From the NCBI GenBank assembly GCA_035551355.1, contig DASZNF010000113.1:1-24548 (forward strand): DNA of 24,548 bases, in the 5' to 3' direction. Under the pieces are notes generated by a model. That model was not told the origin of the DNA, did no database searches, and was given only the letters and a program-made list of their open reading frames with translations. The position numbers were made by a program, and so were the translations under genes. This document shows, piece by piece, positions 1 through 7,265 of the stretch. The first letter of the stretch is position 1. Each line of letters begins with the position of its first letter. Source of the stretch: DATATV01 sp035551355. Lineage in GTDB: Bacteria > Actinomycetota > Actinomycetes > Mycobacteriales > Pseudonocardiaceae.

Positions 1-132
1 GACCTCGACACCCTCAACACCGAACTCGCCGCATGGCAGAACACGGTCAACGCCCACCAACGACAGGTCAACTGGCAATTCACCACCAAGGACGCCCGCA
101 CCAAACTGAAACACCTCTACCCAGAAAATTAG
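1..132 (+). CDS. IS630-family transposase, C-terminal fragment (5' end outside window)
   Basis: The frame is open from base 1 and ends at TAG 130-132, giving 43 residues. The end of the peptide (…RQVNWQFTTKDARTKLKHLYPEN) matches what I recall of the C-terminus of IS630/Tc1-mariner type DDE transposases of actinobacteria, where a W-x-F-T-T-x-D-A-R-x-K-L-x-x-L-Y-P signature closes the protein. The catalytic DDE part would lie to the left of the window, so integrity cannot be judged. Base composition (AAC, ACC, CAA codons, less GC) differs from the strongly GC3-biased genes that follow, as expected of a mobile element. The family call is from memory of the motif only. Confidence 0.7.
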   Translation, partial: DLDTLNTELAAWQNTVNAHQRQVNWQFTTKDARTKLKHLYPEN

Positions 133-152
133 CGGCGACACACTACTAGCGT
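1..152 (+). mobile_element. Right end of an IS630-like insertion sequence (partial)
   Basis: The transposase stop at 130-132 is followed within about 30 bases by the 3' end of an unrelated convergent methyltransferase gene (161). The element must therefore end in the interval 133-160. IS630 elements normally insert at TA; a CTAG-type TA lies at 146-149. The terminal inverted repeat cannot be confirmed because the left end is outside the window, so the right boundary given here is approximate. Confidence 0.4.
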
Positions 153-160
153 CGTGGGGC

Positions 161-766
161 TCAACCGGGCACGCGGGCGGTCAGCACGAACTCGTTGTAC
201 AGGAACGCTTTTCCGGCCGCACGCGGCAGTGGGAAGGAGATCCGCCGGTCCACGGTCAGGCCGAGTTTTTCGGCGATCTCGGCCAGGCCGGCCAGGTCGG
301 TGAACCGCACATGCGTGCTGTCGCTGGCGAAACCGCGCTCCTGCGGGCAGATCAGCACCACCAGCCCGCCCGGCGCGACATAGGGCAGATACCCGCGCAG
401 CACCTCGATCGCGTCCTCGCGCGGCAGGTGCTCGATCAGGTGCGCGGCCAGCAGCCCGCCGAACCGGCCCGCCTCGGCGTAGTCGGTGTCGGCGAACTCC
501 TTGGTGGAGAAGGCGATCAGCCCGCGGTCGCGGCACACCTGCACGGAATGCTCGTTGTGGTCCACGCCGACCCCGCGCGGGGCCAGATGGGCCAGGTTGC
601 GGCCGATGCCGCAGCCCACGTCCAGCACTTCCCGCTCGCCGAACAGCCTGCGCACATTCCACCGGTACGGGGCCTGCACGTCCAGCACCCGCTTCCACCA
701 CGGTTGCTCGAGGCGGATCATCCGTTCGGTGTAGTCCGAGCCGTCGGTCGATTCCAGTGCTGCCAC
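161..766 (-). CDS. Class I SAM-dependent methyltransferase
   Basis: Predicted small-molecule or lipid/glycan methyltransferase of 201 residues. Motif I is clear (VLDVGCGIGR, about residues 47-56), followed by the acidic residue of strand 2 (VGVDHN) and a LIEHL helix. The C-terminal part has the HVRFTDLAGL type region seen in methyltransferase-11/23 family proteins. I chose the GTG at 766-764 rather than the far-upstream open frame, because upstream residues overlap the DUF2304 gene and lose family character; the in-frame ATG at 721 would cut off the N-terminal helix. It starts 10 bp after the stop of the DUF2304 gene, so the two are almost certainly co-transcribed. In actinomycetes such pairs often sit in polyprenyl-sugar or cell-envelope glycan loci; the acceptor here is unknown. 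Confidence 0.8.
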   Translation of the reverse strand: MAALESTDGSDYTERMIRLEQPWWKRVLDVQAPYRWNVRRLFGEREVLDVGCGIGRNLAHLAPRGVGVDHNEHSVQVCRDRGLIAFSTKEFADTDYAEAGRFGGLLAAHLIEHLPREDAIEVLRGYLPYVAPGGLVVLICPQERGFASDSTHVRFTDLAGLAEIAEKLGLTVDRRISFPLPRAAGKAFLYNEFVLTARVPG

Positions 767-776
767 GGGAAAAATC

Positions 777-1133
777 CTACTCGGTCGGGGTCTGCTTCTT
801 GTGCTCGTCCAGTTCGAGCCGCAGGATCGCGACATCCTCGGCCAGTTTGCGGGTCTCGTTCTCCACCCGGGACAACTCCCAGGACAGGTGCAGCGCCACA
901 CCCACCAGGAACACGATGGCCACGAAGAACAGCAGGTTGGTCGGCACGGCGACGCCGAGCGTGCGGGACAACGCCTCCAGCAGGCCGGGGAAGATGGTCA
1001 GCACCAGCAGCACCACACCGACCACCAGCCAGAGCACCGCGTACTTCTCGCTGAGCTGCCTGCGGCGCAGCAATTCGAAGATGCCGGCCAGGATCAGCAG
1101 GCTGCCCACGACCCCCACGAGATAAGCGCTCAT
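777..1133 (-). CDS. DUF2304 family membrane protein
   Basis: A 118-residue protein with three predicted membrane helices (about residues 3-22, 32-50, 63-85) and a charged, heptad-like C-terminal tail (about 86-113) predicted to form a cytoplasmic coiled coil. The pattern of a short first hairpin with R-R-R-x-L-S-E-K-Y-A-x-L-W-L between helices 1 and 2 is typical of DUF2304. The family is of unknown function and is often encoded beside polyprenyl-phosphate glycosyltransferases. No glycosyltransferase is present here: the upstream neighbour is a divergent hydrolase, and the downstream methyltransferase follows after 10 bp. The ATG at 1133-1131 lacks a Shine-Dalgarno but is preceded by TATTTT and exactly 7 bases, consistent with a leaderless transcript. 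Confidence 0.85.
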   Translation of the reverse strand: MSAYLVGVVGSLLILAGIFELLRRRQLSEKYAVLWLVVGVVLLVLTIFPGLLEALSRTLGVAVPTNLLFFVAIVFLVGVALHLSWELSRVENETRKLAEDVAILRLELDEHKKQTPTE

Positions 1134-1140
1134 GTGCGGA

Positions 1141-1172
1141 AAAATACCCGGTCACCTCGGCGGCCCTACGAT
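1141..1172. promoter_or_regulatory. Compact divergent promoter with two leaderless-type -10 boxes
   Basis: Only 46 bp separate the divergent starts at 1133 (minus) and 1180 (plus). On the minus strand TATTTT (1146-1141) is followed by 7 bases and ATG. On the plus strand TACGAT (1167-1172) is followed by 7 bases and ATG. Neither start has a Shine-Dalgarno. This geometry places both transcription starts at or next to the initiation codon. The -35 regions are weak, so the call rests on the -10 position. Confidence 0.5.
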
Positions 1173-1179
1173 GTGCCGA

Positions 1180-2193
1180 ATGAGTCGCACGGGCACCCAC
1201 AACGCGCTGACCGATGTGCCGGGCGTCCGGGTCGGCCAGGCCGGCCGGATCGGCGGCGGCGCGCTGACCGGCTGTACCGCGGTGTTGCCGCCGCCGGAGT
1301 GCGTGGTGGCGGTCGACTCCCGCGGCGGCGGGCCGTGCACCCGGGACACCGCGCGGCTGGACCCGCGGCAGGCGAGCGGCCCGGTGGACGCGCTGGTGCT
1401 CTCCGGCGGCAGCGTGTACGGGCTGGCCGCGGCCGACGGTGTGCTGCGCTGGCTGGCCGAACACCGGCCGATCGCCGGGCGGGCTCCGGTGGTGCCCGCG
1501 GCCGGGCTGTTCGACCTGGGCCGGGGCGGAGACTTCCACGTCACGCCGGATGCGGCTCTCGGCGCCCGGGCGGCGGCCAACGCGTCCGACGGCCCGATCG
1601 AGCAGGGCGTGGCCGGGGCCGGAACCGGCGCGGTGAACGGAGGCCTGAAGGGCGGCATCGGCACCGCCAGCGAAGTGCTGCCCGACGGTGCCGTGGTGGC
1701 CGCGCTGATCGCGGTGAACGCCTCCGGCCCCTCGGTCGACCCGGCCACTGGCCTGCCCTACGGTCTGCCCGCCGGACTGCCCGGGGAGTTCCCGCTGGTC
1801 GCGCCGTCAGCTGACGCGCTGGCCGCAGGTCTGCGGCTACTGGCTGACACGGTTCGTGAACGGGCGTTACCGCACCCGCTGAACACCGTGATCGGGGTGG
1901 TCGCGACCACCGCCGCGCTGGATCGCACGCAGACCCAGCGGCTGGCCGCGGCGGGACAGGACGGGCTGGCCTTCGCCGTGCGCCCGGCCCACGGCCTTAC
2001 CGAGGGCGACACGCTGTTCGCCCTGGCCAGCGGCTCGTCCGGGCCGGTCGAGGCGGTCGAGCCGCTGCTCGCGGCGGCGGCTCGGGTGGTGACCCGGGCC
2101 ATGGTGCACGGGATGCTGGCCGCCGAGTCGGTGACTACTCCGGCCGGCCGCATCCCGGCCTACCGGGAACTGTTTCCGGCAACGGTCCGGTGA
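1180..2193 (+). CDS. P1/S58 family peptidase (DmpA/NylC-like N-terminal nucleophile hydrolase)
   Basis: A 337-residue cytoplasmic protein of the S58 (DmpA, NylC) family, which self-cleaves to expose a nucleophile and then acts on short amides, beta-peptides or nylon-type oligomers. Family marks are the LTDVPGVRVGQ start, LSGGSVYGLAAADGV (about 74-88), GAGTGAVNGGLKGGIGTAS (about 147-164) and the likely autocleavage site HPLN/TVIGVVAT, with Asn235/Thr236 matching the Asn/Thr pair known for NylC. The ATG at 1180 was chosen because family homology begins 10 residues later and because it sits 7 bases after a -10-like TACGAT; an in-frame ATG at 1171 lies inside that box. The natural substrate is unknown. 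The gene is monocistronic and divergent from the DUF2304 gene. Confidence 0.85.
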   Translation: MSRTGTHNALTDVPGVRVGQAGRIGGGALTGCTAVLPPPECVVAVDSRGGGPCTRDTARLDPRQASGPVDALVLSGGSVYGLAAADGVLRWLAEHRPIAGRAPVVPAAGLFDLGRGGDFHVTPDAALGARAAANASDGPIEQGVAGAGTGAVNGGLKGGIGTASEVLPDGAVVAALIAVNASGPSVDPATGLPYGLPAGLPGEFPLVAPSADALAAGLRLLADTVRERALPHPLNTVIGVVATTAALDRTQTQRLAAAGQDGLAFAVRPAHGLTEGDTLFALASGSSGPVEAVEPLLAAAARVVTRAMVHGMLAAESVTTPAGRIPAYRELFPATVR

Positions 2194-2230
2194 CGCTTCT
2201 CCCAATTTTTCTCATTTTCCTCTTAAACAA

Positions 2231-2259
2231 CTCACAGAAATCTTGCCTGTGCGTAACGA
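2231..2259 (+). promoter_or_regulatory. Candidate promoter for the GH2 gene
   Basis: The 2194-2310 gap contains an unusually AT-rich stretch (about 2200-2245). CTCACA at 2231-2236 (4 of 6 matches to TTGACA) and TAACGA at 2254-2259 are separated by 17 bp and precede the GH2 gene by about 50 bp. No terminator hairpin for the upstream hydrolase was seen in the same gap. The call is a consensus match only. Confidence 0.3.
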
Positions 2260-2316
2260 TGATCGAGGCCAGGCGGTGAGCGGTGCGGGCGATCGGACGG
2301 GGCGAGGGGAGTGTCG

Positions 2317-4890
2317 GTGGACGGCGAGGAACGGGGCAGACCGGCGGGGCTGTCCCGCCGGCGTTTCCTGGTCGCCGTGGGCATCGGCGCGATCGGCACC
2401 GCGACCCTGGGCGCGACCTTCTTCGGCTCGGCCGAGGAGCAGGACAGCGCGGTGCCCACCGACCAGTGGCTGTTCGGCCGGTACACCGCGGGCTGCACGG
2501 CGGTCGAGTTCACCGACGCCGGGCTGACCCCGGTCACCGTGCCGCACTGCGTCACCCCGCTCTCCTGGCAGGGCTGGCAGCCGCCGTCCTGGGAATCGCT
2601 GTGGGTCTACCGGCAGTACTTCGACAGCACCCCGGCGCTACGCCGTGGCCGGGCGTTCCTCACCTTCGACGGGGTGCTCTCCGCGGCCTCGGTGTACCTC
2701 AACGACAAGCTGCTGGGCACCCACGAGGGCGGCTACCTGCCCTTCGAGTTCGAACTGACCGGCAAGCTCAACCCGCAGAGCAATGTGCTGGCCGTGGTGG
2801 TGGACGGCCGGTGGAACCAGGACGTGCCACCGGACCTGACCACCTTCGCCAAGCCGTCGGCCATCGACTTCTACCAGCCGGCCGGCATGTACCGGGCCAC
2901 CGCGGTGACCACCACACCCAAGGCCTATGTGTCCGACGTGTTCGCCAGCCCGGTCGACGTGCTCACCCCGGACCGCGCGCTGGGCGTGCGGGCCACCGTC
3001 GACTCGGCCGGCGCGGTGAACAGTCCGGTCCGGCTGCAGGTCAGCGTGTCCCAGGCCGGGATGATGCTGGCCGAGGAGTCGATCGAGGTCACCGGGCTGA
3101 CCAACGGCGCCAACACGATCGAGTTGTCGGTGAACGGGCTGGCCGGGGTGGCACTGTGGGACGTGGACAACCCGCAGCTGTGCGATGTGGCGGCCGGGCT
3201 GTGGATCGACGGCAAGCAGGTGCACGAGTACGCGCTGCGCATCGGGTTCCGGGACGCGAAGTTCACCGCGGACGGGTTCTTCCTCAACGGCAGGCGGCTG
3301 AAGCTGTTCGGCCTCAACCGGCACCAGTGGTACCCCTACGTCGGCGGGGCCATGCCCGAGCGGATGCAGCGGGCCGACGCGGTGCTGTTGAAGAACGAGC
3401 TGAACTGCAACATGGTGCGGTGCTCGCACTACCCGCAGTCCACCGCGTTCCTGGACGCCTGCGACGAACTGGGCCTGCTGGTGTGGGAAGAAGTGCCCGG
3501 CTGGGACTACATCGGCGACTCGGTGTGGCAGCAGCGCGTTGTGGAGGACGTGCGGGGCATGGTCACCCGCGACCGCAACCACCCGTCGATCATCGTCTGG
3601 GGCACCCGGATCAACGAGACCCTCGGCCAGGCCGACCTGTACGACCGCACCGACCAGCTGGCCATGGAACTGGACGGCTCGCGGCCGACAACCGGTGCGG
3701 TGAAAGGGATCCTGGGCTACCAGAGCCCGCTCTACGGCCAGCCCAAGGCCCCCGACTCGCACCCCGGCGTGACGGACGCGGCCGAGGAGACCGGTACCGG
3801 GACGGCCGCGACCGGCGCCGAGAGTGGGACCGGGACCGCGACCGGCGCCGAGAATGGGGCCGGGAACGGGAACGATACCGCGACCGGCGCCGGGAACGGG
3901 AGCGAGAGCGCGTCGGTGTCGGCCGGGCCCTCGGTGTTCGCGTTCAACGACTACAGCCGCCCGCAAGGTGGCGCGGCCGAACTGGCCCCGCTGCGCCCGC
4001 CCCGGCCCGAGGTGGCCTACCTGGTCAGCGAGGCGGTCGGCACCCTGGTCGGCCCGCCGACCTACCGGCGCACCGATTCCGTTGCGGTACAGGCGGAACA
4101 GGCGATGCTGCACGCCTCCGTGCACGACCAGGCGGCCGGTGACGACCGGTACTGCGGCCTGCTGGGCTGGTGCGCGTTCGACTACCCGTCGGGCTGGTAC
4201 CACTCGGCGGACGGGGTCAAATACCCCGGTGTGGCCGACATCTTCCGCATTCCCAAGCTGGGCGCGGCGTTCTACCAGTCCCAGGCCGACCCGAGCCGCC
4301 GGATCGTCATCGAACCCGGTTTCTACTGGGACTTCGGGCCGGGCATGCCGCGCAACGGACCAGGCCGCCGGTCGGTGATCTGGTCCAACTGCGACCGCAT
4401 CGATGTGTTCCTGGACAACAAGAAACTGGCCACCCTGAAGCCGGACCGGTCGCTGTTCCCGCACCTGGACCACCCGCCGTTCCTGGTGAACCTGTCGCTG
4501 CCGCCGACCCGCAGGCCGGAGCTGCGGCTGGACGGGTATCTGGCCGGGAATCTGGTGCAGAGCAGGCGATTCAGCCCGGACCGCAGCCAGGATGTGTTGT
4601 CCTGCACGGCAGACGACCGGGTGCTGGCCGCGGATGGAGTGGACACCACCAGAATCGTGGTGCGCGTGCTGGACCGCTACGGTGCGCCCCGGCCGTATGT
4701 CGACGGTGCGGTGCAGCTGGCGGTGTCCGGGCCGGGCACGCTGATCGGGGACAACCCGCTGGACCTGGCCGCGGCCGGCGGGGCGGCGGCGGTGTGGGTG
4801 CGCACCCAGCGCGGCCAGCGCGGGCCGATCACCGTGGTGGCCAGCCATCCGATCGTGGGCACCGACGGCGCGCAGGTCACCGCGCAGTAG
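2317..4890 (+). CDS. Tat-exported glycoside hydrolase family 2 protein (beta-galactosidase/glucuronidase-like)
   Basis: An extracytoplasmic retaining glycosidase of about 857 residues. A twin-arginine signal (SRRRFL, residues 13-18) with a following hydrophobic stretch indicates Tat export. The domain order is a GH2 sugar-binding jelly roll (about 40-205), an Ig-like sandwich (about 210-310), a TIM barrel (about 315-620) and C-terminal Ig-like/DUF4982-type regions. The GH2 acid/base signature NHPSIIVWGTRINE ends at Glu434 and LVSE (Glu572) is the likely nucleophile, so the active site appears intact. The start GTG 2317 was preferred over GTG 2311 because the GAGGGG Shine-Dalgarno (about 2304-2309) is 7 bp before 2317 but only 1 bp before 2311. 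Odd feature: a Gly/Thr/Ala/Asn-rich insert (about residues 490-540) splits the barrel. The gene overlaps the convergent ArsR gene by 14 bp. The exact sugar specificity cannot be read from sequence. Confidence 0.85.
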   Translation: MDGEERGRPAGLSRRRFLVAVGIGAIGTATLGATFFGSAEEQDSAVPTDQWLFGRYTAGCTAVEFTDAGLTPVTVPHCVTPLSWQGWQPPSWESLWVYRQYFDSTPALRRGRAFLTFDGVLSAASVYLNDKLLGTHEGGYLPFEFELTGKLNPQSNVLAVVVDGRWNQDVPPDLTTFAKPSAIDFYQPAGMYRATAVTTTPKAYVSDVFASPVDVLTPDRALGVRATVDSAGAVNSPVRLQVSVSQAGMMLAEESIEVTGLTNGANTIELSVNGLAGVALWDVDNPQLCDVAAGLWIDGKQVHEYALRIGFRDAKFTADGFFLNGRRLKLFGLNRHQWYPYVGGAMPERMQRADAVLLKNELNCNMVRCSHYPQSTAFLDACDELGLLVWEEVPGWDYIGDSVWQQRVVEDVRGMVTRDRNHPSIIVWGTRINETLGQADLYDRTDQLAMELDGSRPTTGAVKGILGYQSPLYGQPKAPDSHPGVTDAAEETGTGTAATGAESGTGTATGAENGAGNGNDTATGAGNGSESASVSAGPSVFAFNDYSRPQGGAAELAPLRPPRPEVAYLVSEAVGTLVGPPTYRRTDSVAVQAEQAMLHASVHDQAAGDDRYCGLLGWCAFDYPSGWYHSADGVKYPGVADIFRIPKLGAAFYQSQADPSRRIVIEPGFYWDFGPGMPRNGPGRRSVIWSNCDRIDVFLDNKKLATLKPDRSLFPHLDHPPFLVNLSLPPTRRPELRLDGYLAGNLVQSRRFSPDRSQDVLSCTADDRVLAADGVDTTRIVVRVLDRYGAPRPYVDGAVQLAVSGPGTLIGDNPLDLAAAGGAAAVWVRTQRGQRGPITVVASHPIVGTDGAQVTAQ
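3784..3920 (+). repeat. In-frame degenerate tandem repeat inside the GH2 catalytic domain
   Basis: The block CGCGACCGGCGCCGAGA occurs at about 3808-3823 and again 30 bp later, with a one-base variant a further 42 bp on, embedded in GGGACCGGGAC/GGGAACGGGAAC runs. It encodes units such as GTGTATGAEN followed by GAGNGNDTATGAGNGS. It keeps frame and has no stop, so it is a low-complexity protein insert rather than a disrupted gene. Related GH2 enzymes do not, to my knowledge, carry such an insert between the acid/base and nucleophile residues. Confidence 0.7.
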
Positions 4891-5221
4891 GTAGTTCCGG
4901 CTCTTCGGCGGGCACGGTGAGTTCGTCCAGCACGCGTTCCAGCAGCTTGCGGACGGTGGGGTCGATCACCGTGTAGTACATGAAGGTGCCCTCGCGGCGG
5001 GCCTTGACGATGCCGGACAGGCGCAGCTTGGACAGGTGCTGGCTGACCGCGGTCGGCGTGGCGCCGACGATCTCGGCCAGGCAGGCGACGCTGGATTCGC
5101 CCTGGGACAGAGCGTGCAGCAGGCGCAGGCGGGTGGGGTCGGAGAGGATACGCAGCACCTCACAGGTCCGGTCGACGACCGCGTCGTCCGGCGCGTGAAA
5201 TCCTGGTATATCCCCGTGCAT
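4877..5221 (-). CDS. ArsR/SmtB-family metal-sensing transcriptional repressor
   Basis: A 114-residue winged-helix protein. The recognition region (VACLAEIVGATPTAVSQHLSKLRLSGIV) and wing (RREGTFMYYTV) are typical of ArsR/SmtB repressors, which release DNA on binding metal. It lies 3' of the P1B-4 ATPase on the same strand and so likely controls that efflux pump. The metal ligands are not the textbook sets: the alpha-3 site has one Cys only, and the alpha-5 D-x-H…H-x-x-E pattern is not present. His and Asp residues at the N-terminus (MHGDIPGFH) could form an N-terminal site. The ATG at 5221 was chosen because TATGGT (5234-5229) plus 7 bases precedes it, a leaderless pattern; the ATG at 5233 would overlap this box and add four residues. 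Confidence 0.8.
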   Translation of the reverse strand: MHGDIPGFHAPDDAVVDRTCEVLRILSDPTRLRLLHALSQGESSVACLAEIVGATPTAVSQHLSKLRLSGIVKARREGTFMYYTVIDPTVRKLLERVLDELTVPAEEPELPTAR

Positions 5222-5283
5222 AACCGACACCATAACATCGACCGGCCCGGGCTCGGGCGCTCCGAGATGGCGCTCACCTGCGG

Positions 5284-7137
5284 CTACGCCCGGCGGGTGG
5301 GCCAGGCCGAAGAGCGCAGCAGGCGCAGTCCGTTCAGCCCGACCAGCACGGTGGACCCCTCGTGCCCGGCCACGCCCAGGGGTAGCGGGAGGTGCCCGAA
5401 CAGGTCCCAGCAGACCAGCCCGGTGATGACGGTGGCGGCGATCACCAGGTTGGCCCGCACCAGCCGCCGCGCCCGGCGGGACAACGCGAGCACCGAGGGG
5501 ATCGCGGCCAGGTCGTCGTGCACCAGCACCGCGTCCGCGGTCTCCAGGGCCAGGTCGGCGCCGCCGCGGCCCATGGCGATGCCCAGATGCGCGGCGGCCA
5601 GCGCGGGCGCGTCGTTCACGCCGTCGCCGACCATGGTGGTGCGGTGCTCGGCGGTGATCTGGGCCTTCTGCGCGGGCAACAGCCCGGCGTGGACCTGTTC
5701 GATGCCTACCGTGGCGGCTATTTTCCGGGCGGTTTCGACGTTGTCTCCGGTCAGCAGCACGGGTTCGGCTGGGGTGACGGTCCGCACCTGGCCGATGGCG
5801 GCCGCGGCTGCGTCCCGCACCCGGTCGGTCAGCTCGAGTTGGCCGACCCGCGTGCCGTCCACCCGCACCTCGACCGCATTCCGGCCGCGCCCGACCTCCA
5901 CTCGCCGACCGTCCACAGTGGCCTCGACTCCGACACCCGGGATCGCCCGGAAATCGTTGGCGTGGGGGAGAATCAGCTTGCGATGGCGCGCTTCGGCGAG
6001 GATGGCGCGGCCGAGTGGATGCTCGGAATTCAGTTCGGCCGCGGCGGCCAGGCTGAGCAGTTCCTCCTCGGTGCTTTCTGGTTCCGGTGCGATGCGCGCG
6101 ACCCGGGGCCGTCCCTCGGTGAGCGTGCCCGTCTTGTCGAACGCGACCCGTTCGGTGAGCCCGAGCTGCTCCATCACGATGGCGGACTTGACCAGCACGC
6201 CGTGCCGGCCCGCGTTGGCCATGGCGGCCAGCAGCGGCGGCATGGTGGCGAGCACGACGGCACACGGGGAGGCCACGATCATGAACGTCATGGCGCGGAG
6301 CAGCGTGGTCTGCAGGGGAGTCCCGAACAGCAGCGGGAGCGCGAAAAGTGCGAGCGTGGCGACGACAATGCCGACCGAATAGCGCTGCTCGATGCGTTCG
6401 ATGAACAGCTGGGTCGGGGCCTTGGTCTGGCTGGCCCGTTCGACCAGCGCGACGATCCGCGCCACCACCGAATCGCCGGCCGCGCGGGTGACCCTGACGC
6501 GGAGTGCGCCGGTGCCGTTCAGTGTGCCCGCGAACACCTCGCTGCCGGGTTTCTTGGGCGCGGGCAACGGTTCCCCGGTGATGGTGGCCTCGTCGACCTC
6601 GCTTGCGCCGTCCAGCACCGTGCCGTCCGCGCCGATCCGCTCGCCCGGCCGGACGAGGATGTGGTCGTCGACCCGAAGTTGTTCGGTGTCAACGGTTTCC
6701 TCTGTGTCGTGGTCGGTTGTTCGGGTGGCTTGTTGCGGGGCGAGATCGAGCAGGCCGCGCACCGAGTCGGCGGTGCGCCGGGTGGCCAGCGCCTCCAGCG
6801 CGCCGGAGGTGGCGAAGATGACGATCAACAGGCCGCCGTCGGTCACCTGCCCGATGGCCGCCGCGCCGATGGCCGCGACCACCATGAGCAGGTCGACATC
6901 GAGCGTCTTCTGTCGTAGCGCGGAAAGTCCGGCCCAGCCCGGTTCCCAGCCGCCTGAGGCGTAACAGGCGAGGTAGAGCGTCCAGTACAGCCATGCGGGG
7001 CCGGCGCTGAACTGCGCGATAAGGCCGAGCGCGAACAGGAGCGTGGCTGCGGTCGCCCAGCGCACCTCGGGCAGCGCCCACACCCGGGTCCGCCGGACCG
7101 GCGTCGCCGGGCGCACCACCTCTGCCAGTTGAGTCAC
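5284..7137 (-). CDS. P1B-4-type heavy-metal translocating P-type ATPase (Co/Fe/Ni/Zn efflux)
   Basis: A 617-residue membrane ATPase lacking any N-terminal metal-binding domain. Seen in order: first membrane helices (about 25-110), actuator domain with ITGEP (186-190), the metal-site SPC (290-292) in a membrane helix, phosphorylation site DKTGT (334-338), SEHPLG (371-376), GDGVND (504-509) and, in the last helices, HEGST (592-596). SPC together with HEG(G/S)T is the defining pair of the P1B-4 subgroup (CtpD, CtpJ, CoaT), whose known substrates are Co, Fe, Ni or sometimes Zn ions. The GTG at 7137 lacks a Shine-Dalgarno but has TAGCCT and 7 bases in front. The ArsR regulator lies 62 bp downstream on the same strand. 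Length is normal for the subgroup. Confidence 0.9.
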   Translation of the reverse strand: MTQLAEVVRPATPVRRTRVWALPEVRWATAATLLFALGLIAQFSAGPAWLYWTLYLACYASGGWEPGWAGLSALRQKTLDVDLLMVVAAIGAAAIGQVTDGGLLIVIFATSGALEALATRRTADSVRGLLDLAPQQATRTTDHDTEETVDTEQLRVDDHILVRPGERIGADGTVLDGASEVDEATITGEPLPAPKKPGSEVFAGTLNGTGALRVRVTRAAGDSVVARIVALVERASQTKAPTQLFIERIEQRYSVGIVVATLALFALPLLFGTPLQTTLLRAMTFMIVASPCAVVLATMPPLLAAMANAGRHGVLVKSAIVMEQLGLTERVAFDKTGTLTEGRPRVARIAPEPESTEEELLSLAAAAELNSEHPLGRAILAEARHRKLILPHANDFRAIPGVGVEATVDGRRVEVGRGRNAVEVRVDGTRVGQLELTDRVRDAAAAAIGQVRTVTPAEPVLLTGDNVETARKIAATVGIEQVHAGLLPAQKAQITAEHRTTMVGDGVNDAPALAAAHLGIAMGRGGADLALETADAVLVHDDLAAIPSVLALSRRARRLVRANLVIAATVITGLVCWDLFGHLPLPLGVAGHEGSTVLVGLNGLRLLRSSAWPTRRA

Positions 7138-7144
7138 GCCGGGC

Positions 7145-7179
7145 AGGCTACCTGAGTACCTGCGTGCATGCGAAGGTAC
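7145..7179 (-). promoter_or_regulatory. ATPase promoter with overlapping inverted repeat (candidate ArsR operator)
   Basis: TAGCCT on the minus strand (7150-7145) followed by 7 bases precedes the GTG start. A TTCGCA (7174-7169) at 18 bp spacing is a weak -35. A perfect inverted repeat GTACCT (7156-7161) … AGGTAC (7174-7179) with a 12-bp spacer covers the -35 and spacer, flanked by further TACCT/ATACCT copies. A repressor bound here would block the promoter. Assignment to the nearby ArsR protein is inference; it might instead serve the divergent antitoxin gene. Confidence 0.45.
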
Positions 7180-7211
7180 ATACCTGGTGGGGGATGGGTG
7201 GCCTGATCACC

Positions 7212-7220
7212 TGCGATAAT
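7212..7220 (+). promoter_or_regulatory. Extended -10 promoter element of the DUF433 operon
   Basis: TGCGATAAT matches an extended -10 (TG-N-TATAAT) with one mismatch in the hexamer. It lies about 45 bp before the chosen GTG start at 7266. No good -35 is visible, which is usual for extended -10 promoters. Confidence 0.4.
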
Positions 7221-7265
7221 CTGTGCCCGACAGGTTCGGTGAAGGTGGAGGGGAAGGCGAGGACC

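Noticed and set aside
2638..4848. A 736-codon open frame antisense to the GH2 gene
   Set aside because: Composition is Val/Gly/Arg/His-rich shadow of a GC3-biased gene; the opposite strand has intact GH2 motifs.
5205..5225. GGTATAT…ATAACC as an ArsR operator at the ArsR start
   Set aside because: Symmetry is imperfect and most of it lies inside the coding region; kept only as a possibility.
5234..6265. Upstream extension of the ArsR frame into a 462-residue protein
   Set aside because: The extension overlaps the ATPase gene in another frame and has no homology; the ArsR fold is complete from the ATG at 5221 or 5233.
5392..6918. Long plus-strand open frame opposite the P-type ATPase
   Set aside because: Shadow of the ATPase reading frame; the minus strand carries all P-type ATPase motifs.
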